DNA of 64,000 nucleotides, from contig JAQJVL010000247.1 of NCBI GenBank assembly GCA_035578905.1, forward strand, positions 974,972-1,038,971, in the 5' to 3' direction. The position numbers and the translations under genes were made by a program. This stretch comes from Stictocephala bisonia (Eukaryota > Arthropoda > Insecta > Hemiptera > Membracidae). Below, in pieces: positions 11,729-24,010 of this stretch. The notes beneath the pieces are model-generated. The model saw only the letters and a program-made list of their open reading frames with translations. It was not told where the DNA came from and ran no database searches. The number at the start of each line of letters is the position of its first letter. Position 1 is the first letter of the stretch.

Positions 11729-12855
11729 AAAATAGAGAAGCAGGAAACAGGGGTTGCGTTCAATAGTGCGCTAAATGTGTGTCGAGTAGTTAGTTCTCCA
11801 GTTTACCAGGTATATAAAGGGCCAGTACCTTGTCAGTCCCTTCCTTATTCCCCCCAAATACAGGCAGATGTACACCTGACAGCTTTAAAGAGCTTCAACA
11901 ATCTGTTATCGAAGAACTTATCTAGATACAGTTCTCTAAACCCAATAACCACTATGCCAAGAAGATGTCGGGAAGTGTATGGCGGAGAAATCACGACCGA
12001 AAGCCACCTGGATATAACAATATAAGTAGTTTCGTTAGAGTTTATTGTACATAATATATTAAAACACACTCGTTAGATTACAGGCCTAAACAACATTTTT
12101 TTAGGCAGCTTAAGCCGTTTAAAAATTACAAAAAACAGAAAATTGACATTTTTGCTGATATGTTCAACCTAAAAGAGAATTTTAAATGCTGGGTACAATG
12201 CTCGTTCGTATTCTAAAGCTATATAATTTATCACAAAGAATTATTCTCCAGGGCCAGGAGTAGCCGGATTCAAAGGTAATGCCATTCTATTTTTCAAGAT
12301 AAGTATCATGGTTAAACAAAAAAGAAAACAAGTAGCCGTAATTTTTATTCCAATTTTATTACTTGTTCAAGTGATAACATTTAAATGCTGTATTCATAAT
12401 GGAAACGTATTTTAAAACGCAAAAGTAGTGGATTTTGTTTTACGTTCAGACATTAAATTTACGTTTTAAATTTAAATTAAAATCTAACAACAACTACTGA
12501 TGCTTAGTAATTATTGATCTGATAATACTACTCTACTAGGAACTCTGCTTGAATTAATTAGTAGGGTATTATTATAATAATAAGCATACATTATGATAAA
12601 TAGGAAAAAATAGTAAAAGGATGGTAACAAAAAAAAAGTTTATTCAGTTCCTGTTTGTAAATTCGATTCCTAAGTCCTAAATTCAATTGATGTTACATTT
12701 GAATTTATATTTGGAATGGAAAAATAACGATAAAGTTAGCTTCCAATATCAGCTACTAAAATAAAAATAAAAAATATATTCTTTCAATATTTTAAATAGA
12801 AGCCTAAAAACAGACTGAAATGTTAAAAGCATAACTTCGTGTCTTAGTGTTAAAA
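11729..12855. other. AT-rich DNA, nothing recognised
   Basis: Short open frames overlap on both strands near 11777-12069, but they show neither family resemblance nor splice context. Confidence 0.5.
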
Positions 12856-12859
12856 TAAC

Positions 12860-13165
12860 GACCTTCTGTCACATAGCCAAGCCCAGTTGACGCAACCGTT
12901 TAACATCTCTTCTCCAACTGGATGAAGACTAGCTCCCTCCTGCAAAGAACGTATTATCAACTATGTGACCTATAATTTGAAATTCGTTTCCACAATCACA
13001 TCACTGATCATTTGTCATTCCCTATTATATTTCCAAAAGGTTTATTTTCCCCAATCGTGTGAAAGTAACCCAACATTGTCAATTCCTTGTAAGGAAGGTT
13101 CATTCCTCCATTCAGTCAAATGTCACAGTCTCTTCATCATTTTGTCTCGACCATCACACATATAA
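12860..13165 (-). pseudogene. LINE C-terminal zinc-knuckle fragment (decayed)
   Basis: On the minus strand, near 13010-12960, the frame reads CDCGNEFQIIGHIVDN. This matches the C-terminal CX1CG...(Q)T..HI(V/I)..C knuckle found after the reverse transcriptase/RNase H of many insect LINEs. The same region is alignable to 28480-28690 (shared stretches around CTTCTCCAACTGGATGAAGA). The frame is broken on both sides. It is one of three fragments of this domain in the window, all presumably 5'-truncated LINE copies. Confidence 0.65.
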
Positions 13166-14869
13166 CAGTTTAACAACCATGTAATTTCTATTGAAAATTC
13201 ATTTTAAACTGATTGGGAAGCTAGTCGAAGATTTGGTTTTCTATATTTTAGTCACCCAGCAAGTTGTGCGATCTGTTTACACGGGGTAAGTAAGATCTGT
13301 TTAAATTTTCTGATGAGTATATGTGGTGAAGCTACGTTGCACAGCACTAGAAGCCATGTTATAGAGGTGGCTATGAATGCAGATAACCCTCATCGCCTTG
13401 TTTAGTTAGACATCAACCTCTCGTACATGTGTGGTACGAGCTAAATAACTTGGGACCACAATATTCATTCTGGACAAAGTTGTCGTACGCAAAACTCCCT
13501 AGTGCGTTTGCTCCTAGTGCTGAATATTGTGCACTGTTATTCTGCTATTAACTGCTCTCCAGTACCACTGTTATTCTGATGCAAACCGAAAACGAACAAA
13601 GTTCAAACATTCAGCGCTGCGCCTATCTTGCATAAACAATAGATTCATTATTTAACTGAGTAGTGAACAATATTATTTATATTGTTCATGTAGTAATCTA
13701 CAACATTTAATAACAATACGTTTGCGAGTTTCCAAACATTAAGTAAAGAAGTACTATCGTAATATTACTTATCTTGATTACCCAAGTGTTTAACCAAAAC
13801 AACACTCCGTAGTGAATTCATACTTGCCTTGTTTTTGCTTGCCAAATAGAGTGTAACACACAGAATACAACACAAACAGCTTGTGAAGCCAGTTTAGCTG
13901 TTTAAATATTGCTTGTGTTGTACAACAGTGTTTATGTATGCTCAAGGCTTAACGTACACACATAAAGGTGGTTCGTTTGGTTAAGTACCAAACTTTATAT
14001 CGAAACTCATGTTCTAAAATGTAACTTCATTTATTAGTTTTACTTAATAATGATATGTGTACTCGGAATTTCTACACTTTACACCGGAATTTCATATACT
14101 GTATTTATTAAAGTAGAGTTTTATTGAATTATTATAAAGTATTTCGATGTAAAGGGTTTTTAATGTTTGATAAAATTTGCAACTAAATTTAACTACATTT
14201 TAAAAATCACTTAAACTTATGGTAAAAGTAAGAATAACATCACGTGTGTATTGGAAAATATATTCGTGAAATTTAAATTAACATTACATACACCAAACAT
14301 TTTGGATGCAGTATAACGTATGGTTCTATGTCCTTGAAAAAGTTATGGATACGCTTTTTTCAACTATTCAATATATCAATTTTTTTACTTTATTTTTATG
14401 TATATTCTGTGTCATAATTGCGTGGCCAATCTCCAATGTAAAATTAAGTAAATATATTTCATAACTAAGAAAGTAGATGACTATATACTTTTTGACAAAA
14501 AGCAATCACAAATTCGATCTTTGTATTTTGAACTCACTCAATTTTTGACAAGAGGAAATTTTTATTTAATGAAATCTTTCCATTCAAATTATGTTCTACC
14601 TTAGAATATGATGTTTTATTTTTATAAAGTTACTTGTATCAACATAATACATTTAAAAGACGCTTATCAATTGTTATATTTATATGAAAACGTACATAGT
14701 TCTTTATCAGTTAAATATTAATAAAAACCTATAATACAAAATTTTTTTAAACACATGCACCATTATGAAACAAATTTGTTGAAAATAATTACATTTAACA
14801 ATTTTCATCGATAAAAAAACATATTATTTATAAATGAAAAATTTTTGGCACTAATTTTGAACATTATGA

Positions 14870-14870
<1 letters not shown>
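13166..14870. other. AT-rich DNA, nothing recognised
   Basis: Only a small hairpin GAACAATATTATTTATATTGTTC at about 13667 stands out. Confidence 0.5.
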
Positions 14871-14947
<77 letters not shown>

Positions 14948-14948
14948 A
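14871..14948. repeat. (TA)n-(TG)n microsatellite
   Basis: About 52 bp of TA followed by about 25 bp of TG. Confidence 0.98.
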
Positions 14949-15376
14949 TTTAAAAAGTGAGTAGTAGTAAACAAAGGAAATAAATTACAGAGCGTTAACA
15001 TTTCATAAAATTCTGTCACAATTTTATCTAACCTATATGTAATGATAATCGCCTCTACTATTTTCGTCTTATACAGTGTTCCTGAATTAACTGTTCACAT
15101 AAGTTCCTATATTAACTGATGCTTCAATGTGCAAAAAGCCAGATGTATTAAAACTGTCAAAATAAATAAAATAAATAGGAATATAAATATGCTTAACAAT
15201 AAATCCACGCGTAATTAAAAAACTACGTATAATCAGTTACTGTTTAAAGGTTACTAGGGGACACCCCTGCACGCGTCGGGCGCCAACCTCGTCACTAGCT
15301 CAAGGCTAGTGATCCTTGACCAAAAATAATAGTAGGTTCCCTCCAGGGCTATACAGACAAGGGTGTTCTCATGAGC
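14949..15376. other. AT-rich DNA grading into GC-rich patch
   Basis: No gene seen. GC rises sharply from about 15245 (CACGCGTCGGGCGCCAACC), in contrast with the surroundings. A 64-codon minus-strand ORF in the patch has no recognisable domain. Confidence 0.5.
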
Positions 15377-15465
15377 AGTACGAAAACTCGTCGTCCGCGC
15401 GCATGACGTCACCGTCGAGTTAACGCACTGCTCGCTGCCTACGCACACAGATAACTGACTCTCCC
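15377..15465 (-). repeat. CpG-rich repeat with TGACGTCA, copy 1
   Basis: Read on the minus strand it gives CAGTTATCTGTGTGCGTAGG, then GCGAGCAGTGCG, then TGACGTCATGC (palindrome at 15404-15411). A diverged counterpart lies on the plus strand at 17025-17110. The CpG density is far above the local background. TGACGTCA is the consensus CREB/ATF site; regulatory function is not shown. Confidence 0.55.
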
Positions 15466-15984
15466 TTCACATTAATTTATTTGTATTCATATACCATTAT
15501 ATTTTTTTTAAATTTAAAGCTGCATGACATTTTCATAAGGATACTCTGTTATTATTAATTGATTTTGTTTTATTATAATATTTTATTAACGCCGCTTAAA
15601 AAACTACTTAAATACAGCCTTTTATTATTTGTCATGCTTAATGTTTATTATAAACCAACTACTAATAATATTTTAGTGACTGATATTTTTTTTAATAATT
15701 GGTAGTTACTAAGGACAATAAAAATGTTAGTAAAAATATTTCAAGATTTTAGTAGTAAATATTTTTATAATCGCAACTTTTAAAATGTGTTTGACAAATA
15801 CTGCCTCGTTACGAGTAGCTGTTACAGATTTGTTACAACAAAACACGGATACATAGTCTACTAACACATAACAGTTTTATATTTATTATAATTTAAAATA
15901 TGTTATGGAAATAGGGACATTAATTTCTCTTACCATTGTTTTAATTTATTTAGTTATTATTTATTTAGCAATACCATTTTTGTA

Positions 15985-16850
15985 TCGCTCACTCTCTTCT
16001 TTACTTTCTTCTTTCATATTTCAATTTAAAAATCGGATTCTAATATTTGTTCGGACGAGAATCAACTGTTTAATAGCTTCTTCAGATATATCACTGCCTA
16101 TTTCAGAAAGTCTTTTATTGGTAATGATTTTAACCCTGTCAATTATCCCACTGTCATAACAAGTCTTTTCCACCAGCTCTTGAATGAAAGAATCTTCTAT
16201 AATTTCAAGCCCTCACTCGGTACATGGATAGGCCACACTTAGAAATCGTTTCTATCCATATAAAATCTGAATGGGTAGTTAGTAAATAGCTTTTGTACCC
16301 AAAAATGGACACTTTTCCTGTATTTTAAAACTTACGTTCTCTGCCACATAGCGCAGTCCAGTTTTCAAGGCGTCCAATTGACTGTGTTTTTGTAAAATAT
16401 TTTCACTACAGTTTTCAAATAAGCTGTCTTCTGTCTATTTACAATTTTCATCGTCTACTTCATGAGACTTTTTTAGCACTTCAGTAGTTGAACAAACCTT
16501 TTCATATTCTTTTTCGTTTGTTATAGTTTCACTTGAAATGAAACACTTCATCATCAGATGATTGTGGACGTAAATGAAGTCGAACCCATAACAAACCAAC
16601 GTAACCGATATTTAAAGTCCGAAGCATCAAGGTGATCCATACCTGTTTATGGAAAAAAAACTTTTCCAAAACATCCTGGTTAACTTTGTTAGTAAGTAAA
16701 TATTAAAAATGGTGTGTACTTTTTGTATTCAAACTTGTTCGAAACTAAAATACCATCTTGAAATGGAAATTGTTTGTTCCATCCATACCCTAAAGTATGC
16801 TCTATAAAACATGTCATATTTTCTAAGTTGTCCTTTCTCTTGCAAGCTTG
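15985..16850 (-). pseudogene. Unrecognised coding remnant, interrupted
   Basis: Reading downward on the minus strand, several stretches look protein-coding but are broken. About 16830-16690 gives LGYGWNKQFPFQDGILVSNK. About 16545-16440 gives SETITNEKEYEKVCSTTEV. About 16430-16310 contains DALKTGLRYVAENVSFKIQE. About 16195-15990 gives IIEDSFIQELVEKTCYDSG, then SDISEEAIKQLILVRTN. Stops and frame changes separate them. The last piece faintly recalls the C-terminal end of hAT-like transposases, but I cannot assign a family. The 84-codon hydrophobic plus-strand ORF at 15905-16159 is the antisense shadow of this. Confidence 0.35.
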
Positions 16851-17024
16851 TAACTAATTTGCTACTCTAAATCTTTGTTTTTAGGAAAAATATAAAACCT
16901 CACTCCGTGTTTCGTGTTCCTGTTTCTATTGGGACATCCATATTCATAATTTTAGGCACAGCATAATTTTTAATTTAGCAACTGACAAAATAACAGGATA
17001 ACTGTACACGTGCTTCTTAAAACA

Positions 17025-17110
17025 ACAGTTGCAGACAGACGGGTGTAGGTAAGTACGGAGCGCCACTGCGAGTGGCTCGTAGCTGACGTCACGCCTGGTG
17101 GTGGACCGCT
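17025..17110 (+). repeat. CpG-rich repeat with TGACGTCA, copy 2
   Basis: Contains GACGGGTGTAGGTAAGTACG, GGAGCGCCACTGCGAGTGGC and TGACGTCACGC (palindrome at 17084-17091). It is alignable, at perhaps 70%, to the minus strand of 15377-15465. Confidence 0.5.
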
Positions 17111-19305
17111 GCTAGCCTGCGAATTGGATTACCCTTATTTCCATAGCCCTGCGTTAACTGTATAGTGTAAAATCACAATATTACATTTATTTACAGTATC
17201 TCACCCACACTACTTGCGTTGCTAGCTATTTATTAGTATAAACACCCAATGACATTACTAAGCCTATTTTAAACGTGTTCATTTCATTTGTGTTTGTTTA
17301 ACAGCTGAAGGTTAATTAAGTAAATAAAATAACTAGATTAGATTACAATTGAAACTTTAAGTCCAGTAGAGTGGAGCTCTACAGTCGAATGTGAATGAAA
17401 CCATGCTTAAAAACTTTCCTGATTTAACATTATGAAGGATTTAACCTCTTCAATATTACAAACACCATTGTTTATATTTCAACAGCTGTTAAAACTATTT
17501 GGACATCATACTTAATATATAAACAGCTGTTACTTTTCAATTCATTCCAATCTCTCTCCGTATTATTGTTTTGGCTGAAAAACGTACGTTGAGGGCTTCC
17601 CATGCCCTTAAGGGTGCACATTTTGAATAATTAAGACCATATTGCACAACTACGTACAGAGGCAAATTTTTTACACATAAACCATTTGAATAGTTAATAA
17701 ATAAGGGAGGAGTTACATTGACAAAAAATGGCTTTACGTATTATATATACTTAAAGATAATGTTGCTTACTTTAAAATTCTTATTTTCAGTATCAAACCA
17801 AACAACACTTACTCTATCTACAAATAACTAAATTGACTGTTGAAGTTGCGTTTTTACCATACAAAATGAACGCTAAAGTGATGAAGTACAACTTCAGCCT
17901 TCTCTTAGTATATTATCTTAAACTGTAGATGTATAACACTAACCTAACCTAACCTGTATATATGTATAAAATCAGGAACAGTTATATTTTTTATGAGTAC
18001 TGTATTCGATTTTATAGTAGTTGACAAAGATAGTTTTACATGCAATGATAGAGAATTTGCCACCTTTTAAACTATGTACTGTATATTGAATACCAATATT
18101 AAAATACGCAGCCAGTAAACGATACCTTTCAACTATACAATGTGTAGTTTTAGAGCTCAAACTGAAAGTCATTTTAAAGGTCATATGATAAGATATTATT
18201 GATTTCATAATAATTAAATAAATTTAGTGTCAATTGAGGTAAGTTATGAGATAAATATCAGAAGTTTAATAAGATAATAAGCAAATGAGCCATTTCACAA
18301 AAGTACTGTTTTGTTCAACAATAAAATAAATCAATAAAAGCAAGAAATAAAAAACTTATGTAAGTTATATTACTTGCGATAGTTAGTGCCTTAGGTATTC
18401 ACAGAAATAACTTTTATATACTTTAAGCAACATTAAAAATACACCTCTATACGTTCTTTTGGTTTTAGGTTGAGTGAAAAAGGTGTGCATAATTGCAAAA
18501 TAATTATTGATGTTATTCTTCAGCAATTATAAACTCTCGTATACCTTATTAGCAGCATCACTTCTACAACTCCAAAAGTTTCATTGCCTTACGACATCAT
18601 AAGACCCGGAAGACACCCAGCGAATTTGGGACGATAGAACACCTTCCTAAGACAAATATAGATTAGGTTTATTGGCACATTTCCATTGAAAATCTTTCAG
18701 AAAATGGCAATTTGACAAACAAATATGAAGTACTCGTACCTACTAAAAGCTCATTTATGGTAAATTACGATTTTTACTGAATCTAGTAATTAAAGTCATT
18801 AACAATCAATTATGATATAAAATTAATCCTGTTTTATGTATCAAAATGAATCTAGATTGTATAAACTATACAAGAGACAAGTTGGAAAAAATAACTGAAT
18901 AATTTTTAATTTTAGATATGACGATGCATTATATATTTCTTTTGTATAAGACATAAAGTGATCTCTAAATACTACTTTAAGTACTCGCATTCCTGAAGAG
19001 GGCGTGCTTGTTGGCTTTCCGAGTGGAGCACACAAATAATGTAACACAAACAGTTGGTTTGTTGTTACAAAGGATATTTGTATTGTATAACCAAGATAAC
19101 ATTGTTTCTGTAAATACAAGGTTTGCTGTGTACATATAATAGTAAAGCTCCATCTACTTCGTTGTTAATGAAATTCAAATTTATATAAATAACTTGTTTG
19201 GTACAACGTGTTTTAATCATACAAAGAGATAATAAATTTTCACTTGAAATAAAAATGTAAAACGAATTTTAGATTACAAAATTAAGATCAGTTATAAATT
19301 TCGGC
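17111..19305. other. AT-rich DNA, no gene
   Basis: A short telomere-like run AACCTAACCTAACCT lies at about 17943. Minus-strand ORFs of 78 codons (17972-18208) and 92 codons (18841-19119) show no domain. Nothing else is seen. Confidence 0.5.
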
Positions 19306-19758
19306 ACTAGTGGTGCAGTGCTGTAATCCAGCTACTTGGGGACAAAGCACTGTGGAGATTGAAGGTGATAGGTTCTATGCTTGGAGTGTAGATGAACGAG
19401 TGTAATCATTGTTAATAACTGAGGTCAACTGTTCCTCAGAAAGAGCTATTTATTAATAGCTCAATAGACAGGGCAAATAAGAGACCTTCAGCTTTACGTG
19501 GAATCCGAGCCGCGTAGTATTTGCCTAATTTTCATCTAAAGGACAATCAAGATACTCTCCCTTCACAACATCTAGACTGCCACCCAACATGGACACCCCA
19601 GACTTCTTTATTAGTATCCACATTGATGGAAACCATTGAGCGGACGCTTTGCCAGTATTAAGAGGATCGAGTATATAACCTATTGTCCACAATCTCCAAG
19701 ACACTTTGTCCTCTAGTAGCTGGGTTACAGCACTGCGCAGTGGTGATTATTTGTGTGC
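19306..19758 (-). repeat. SINE family B copy with an inverted head
   Basis: From 19758 down to about 19385 the minus strand reads as a nearly complete family-B SINE: head GTGCTGTAACCCAGCTACTA, body GGATTCCACGTAAAGCTGAA, shared domain near AACAATGATTACACTCGTTC. At 19306-19383 the first 75-80 bp of the same SINE occurs on the plus strand, so the copy ends in an opposite-facing head. This makes a terminal inverted repeat of about 40-75 bp. It fits 5' inversion during target-primed insertion, or two nested copies. Confidence 0.75.
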
Positions 19759-20182
19759 GAGATAAGTAAACACACTCATCTGTTCGTAAAATGTTGCTAT
19801 ATCTCGTATGTATGAAAAATAATTTGCTGAAATTTGAGAAATATTAATTTTACGTATATTAGTACATAAAATATGTAAAAAATGATATTGACTGTTTAAA
19901 AAACTAAAATCAGTACATTGGGCTAAGCTCTTGATAAAAATAATCAAGAAGCAATACAAAATTATGCTGGCTTTACATCATATATGAAACTTATTTGAAC
20001 TAAATGACTATACGAGTTAAAAAAATGTTAAAACAAATTAAGTAGTTCAAGAATTAAAATTTTCAAATATATCATTATTTGATATTATTATTCAAAATTA
20101 ATACAAACAAAATCCGAGCATCTTTTTAGTCTTATGTGGGTCCCATTCCGACGTATAAATACAGAACAAAGAAAATTACAAT
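19759..20182. other. AT-rich DNA, nothing recognised
   Basis: No gene or repeat copy seen. Confidence 0.5.
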
Positions 20183-20260
20183 AAGCCTATTGTCGTCTTT
20201 TTAGGCTATTAAGGGAAGGCTCAGGCTTAATAACCCAAGCTAATTAGCCTCAGGTTAATT
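20183..20260 (+). repeat. Dispersed 77-bp repeat, copy 1
   Basis: Carries AATAAGCCTATTGTCGTC, CTATTAAGGGAAGGCTCAGG and GCTAATTAGCCTCAGG. It is matched on the minus strand at 40605-40690 with roughly 85% identity by eye. CTATTAAGGG...CTTAATA is internally complementary, so the repeat may fold. Confidence 0.7.
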
Positions 20261-20752
20261 ACGTTGAGGCATTGTGATTCTACCAACAATTTTTCCTTTT
20301 ATCTAAGCTTATATTTTGCCATTTCTTCTTTATTCTTCTGATTATCCCCACTATTCATAAGGTAAAGGTTTATATCTGCAGCTTTAAGTAAAAACAAGTA
20401 AAATACGTCAACAGTCACCCCAAGGTCATTGAACATGATATTCAATTAAATATATTTTAGTTCCTTTAATTTTAGCACCTTAATTTGAATGGTAACATTA
20501 TAGTGGCCCTCATTCTTTTTACCTCTTAATTATTGTAGTGCCCCTCGTTTTAGTACCTCTGATTTTAGTGCTGATCAATTTTTGTTACAAACATAGATTA
20601 CTAATTTATTTTATAATACAAACAACTGGGGTACAGACATCCCTCCCCAGTTCCCATTAGACTGTGTTCATTCGTCCCCATTTCGATCAATTCTGGCCAC
20701 CTTGTTCTGAAACTAATAATTGGTCGGTCTCACACAGAACAATATAAAGTTC
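20261..20752. other. AT-rich DNA with degenerate short repeats
   Basis: At 20455-20580 the phrase TTTTAGTACCTCTGA/TTTAGCACC recurs loosely, suggesting an old tandem array. No gene is seen. Confidence 0.4.
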
Positions 20753-20826
20753 AGTACAAGTAAACGCCACACAACACAAATTTATTACAATATATATATT
20801 TGTGTTGTGTGACGTTTAATTGTACT
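20753..20826. repeat. Short hairpin element, copy 1
   Basis: A 29-bp stem (AGTACAAGTAAACGCC, then ACACAACACAAAT) with two mismatches around a 16-base A/T-rich loop containing TTATTACAATATA. The left arm and loop resemble 30455-30500, which points to a small MITE-like family. Confidence 0.75.
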
Positions 20827-21205
20827 GTATATGTACCAACACTTATTATGCTAATTAAAAAACTAATATAAAGTTTAATTTATATTTGATATTTTTCAAA
20901 AACACACATTCTAACTAAAATCACATAGTCAGTTATTGATGTCCAACTTAATAGAGCAATTAGTGGCACTCGCATGGCAACATGTCTACCTTGGCTCCTG
21001 GTCTTGACCAATATAGGTCCTCCAGAGAATAGACTCCAGTAGCCACTACTTGAACAAGATTTTAAATGCTCCGCACCTCCTCATTACCCAGAACCTCCCA
21101 CGTCAGAACGGTCACTTAAAATTTCGAAACCCACCTATATGTACTGTTTTCCAAATTAGCAGATCAAATTTCTCGCCCAAAACTACCTGAGCCATAACGT
21201 GGAAC

Positions 21206-22529
21206 GGGAGAGCGACAGTGGAGCGCCTGGCAAAAACTAATAAAACTGTCAGCCAAGAAATAGTACAACTGCGACAGTGGAGCGCCTGACTTTGAGGCGC
21301 TCCACTGTCGTACCCTCGCGGGTCCAATGTGACAAGGGTTTTGACAAGGGTTCAAAAACTAAGGGGTCTTGATATCTATGGTGAGAGTGTGTTTAACTTG
21401 AAAGCAATAGACATATATTTATTAAAATAAGCATACATGTTACAATATTTACATAAGATCCGGGTTTGTTAACAAATTTTACACTTCAAAGAACTTTAGA
21501 AATAAAAAAGCCTTCAGGTATTGAAATTGTAAATATATGCTACATTGAAATAAGCTGTTATAGTCCAATTCATTGACTTCTAAGTAATAGAAAAAGTTAT
21601 TGTATAAGACGTAAAATCGTGGATTGGTTGGCGTTTGACGTATTCCTAAGTAACTATTTTTCGTGGTCCTTTCTATGAAATCAAGGCTAAGCAGGTTGAA
21701 CCGTCAATAATGTAATCATTTGAACAATAGCCATTAAATAATTCAAATCATTTAAACAAAGTAATAAGTTGATAGAACATCTGTTTGCGGTATATATTTT
21801 CAGTTTTGTAATAAAACGAAATAATTCCTTTAACATATACTGTTCTACATACATAATTTGTATAAACTATGGTAAATATTTTATAATTAATACTCATGGG
21901 TTAAAGGGGCAAGTCATGATCAAATGAAGAGTGTCTACGTGTTCCTTTTACACAAAACTAAAAAGTATAAAGTTTATAGTTTTTTTTAAAGATGACTATA
22001 AATACATCATTATTTTATTCCTCGGGAGTTGATGTGGTAAACATGATGTGGCCCACCTCCGAAGACCAAGGTAGATAGTGTGCATGAACAAGGGTAGATG
22101 TTTTCTATCTGTACGATTATAAACTTGTTTTAAAACAAGTCTGCAATAGTTTAACCACTATTGCAAGTTTAATTCAAATAAAATGAAATATGATTAAGAA
22201 ACGTGATTAATAGTTTTGATTGGTCTTTTAGGATAACCCCTACAGAATCAATGTTACACTTACTCCTACAAAATATGCAGTGCGCTTAAAACAAAGTCAG
22301 TATGATAGAAGCCGTTGTGATATTAGATTGGTAGGTATTTAGAAGGCCCCGCGAGCTGAGCTTGATAGCAGGTAGGAAGCAGGTAGAGTGCCGAGGACAG
22401 GTAGTTTTAGATGCGACACAGGAGCGCCTCCCCACCCCTTTTCGGAGGCGCTCCTGAGTCGCACCCCTAGCGAAAATTATTTATGACAACCCCTTAGCCA
22501 GGTAAGAGGCGCTCCTGTGTCGCGGATTC
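21206..22529. mobile_element. Hairpin-ended non-autonomous element with 9-bp direct repeat
   Basis: ACGTGGAAC occurs at 21197-21205 and again at 22530-22538, flanking 1324 bp. Each end carries three copies of a GC-rich 16-17-mer in mirror order. Left end: CGACAGTGGAGCGCC forward at 21212 and 21271, reversed at 21295-21310. Right end: CGACACAGGAGCGCC forward at 22413, reversed at 22444-22462 and 22507-22523. The adjacent forward/reverse pairs form hairpins of 16 bp (7-base loop) and 19 bp (12-base loop, one mismatch). The interior has no transposase ORF. A 9-bp duplication would fit Mutator-like elements, but the class is inferred, not shown. The two short minus-strand ORFs at 21112-21355 are hairpin artefacts. 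Confidence 0.6.
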
Positions 22530-22538
22530 ACGTGGAAC

Positions 22539-22778
22539 AGTTTTGATGGACGAAATAAGTTCCTATTTAACGATCCATCAATATATAGTAGGTGTAATGG
22601 ATCTCCTCGTATAAAATTGATACTGTTGAATCGGTTTCGAAGTGGCATGGGCAGATGTAACTTCTGGAAATACAAATGGGGATTGGTACTAGACAACGGG
22701 GAGTATATCCAAACAATGGATCACATAGTTACAGAGTGCGCTGTTTTACGGAGGAATCAGGGAGGCAGGTATTAGATG
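22539..22778 (+). pseudogene. LINE C-terminal fragment
   Basis: Open from the insertion junction to the TAG at 22776. Key pieces are NRFRSGMGRCNFWKYKWG (about 22629-22682), the usual RT/RNase H to knuckle linker (compare R-TGHGRC---KWG in many insect LINEs), and QTMDHIVTECAVLRR (about 22713-22757), the His-Cys half of the terminal zinc knuckle. The first two cysteines are lost (DNGEY instead of C.CG). It is related to the fragments at 12860 and 28480 but on the opposite strand. It is a 5'-truncated remnant interrupted or abutted by the hairpin-ended element. Confidence 0.75.
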
Positions 22779-24010
22779 GCTCGATGTGTTGTACTTAGCT
22801 TTGTGACAGGAGATGATATTATACTTTTATTAATATCTAATAACTTTCGGACTTTTTTCCAAGTATATTACACAGCTTTTATATATTTTTAAACTAATAA
22901 ATTGGTAGTTAACAAGAAGCCATACGCTAAATATCTTTATTTTTAAATAGTTCATCACTATAGCAATAAGCAGAATTAGAGAAGTGTGCTTTCTTTATCT
23001 GTATCTGTCTAATTATTACGATTGCTCATATCATACATTATATTTATACTACATTATATTTCGATAAATCACGATATCCTTTTAGTTATATCACAGTGTT
23101 ACATATTTCAGATGTTGTGTAGCTAACTATTGGATTTTTTGTGATTTTGAAACTATAATGGTTTTAATAAAACTATTCTACTAACCATATGAGAACTAAC
23201 CAAACATAACCAAACACGAACAATTTTTAATACGTACTGAAAAAATATTCATTAATACTTTTTTTTTCATTAATACTTTATTGAAAGATTATTTTTTTGC
23301 TACGTACTACGAAAAGTAGCGTGCTAAAACTTCTCACTTAAACTAAAGTTTGAATTCTACAATTTTAATCCATTTAAGACGAATTTTGAGTACTCGGAGG
23401 ACGTTGCTCTCAGGAACCAGTAATTTAATTTCAATATAATCATATGTCAATTTGGCATGAAAGTAATGTTTATTTAAAACTAGTAAAACGTCAAAAATTT
23501 GAAGTCAATTTTTTGAAGTTTTAAATAGACATTTACTTTCATAACGAAGTTCGACCTTAAATATTTATGTCTTACTCTTGACTGGGAAGCCATCCCAGTT
23601 AGTTATCTATTTGACTAGCCACTAAAATTGGTAATACAATATAAATATCATACTACTAATGATTTAAAGCAAAGTGGAAATTTGCATCAGTGAATTTTTT
23701 ATGTTTTAGTAGCCTTTCAAAACTGTCCACACTTTTTTAAACGCATATTTACATTTGCATAAACGCAAATACATATACATTTGGATTATGTATTTGACAA
23801 ATATCACAATGAACCTGTAGTTGAAAGTACTGAGTGAGTTTTATTTCTTACTTAGATATGATTACTAGCTTTTCATAATGCTACTTAATTTATAGCTGTC
23901 TTGCTTATCAAAGTATATATTGTTTGTCAAACCACATACATAGTTTAAATACAAACCGTCTAGCATTTATATATGGTGTAAAACTGCGTATCGAAAAACT
24001 AGTCTTAATA
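22779..24010. other. AT-rich DNA, nothing recognised
   Basis: No gene or repeat copy found. Confidence 0.5.

Noticed and set aside
15905..16159. 84-codon hydrophobic membrane-like plus-strand ORF
   Set aside because: The minus strand has the better coding appearance; this frame is its antisense shadow in AT-rich DNA.
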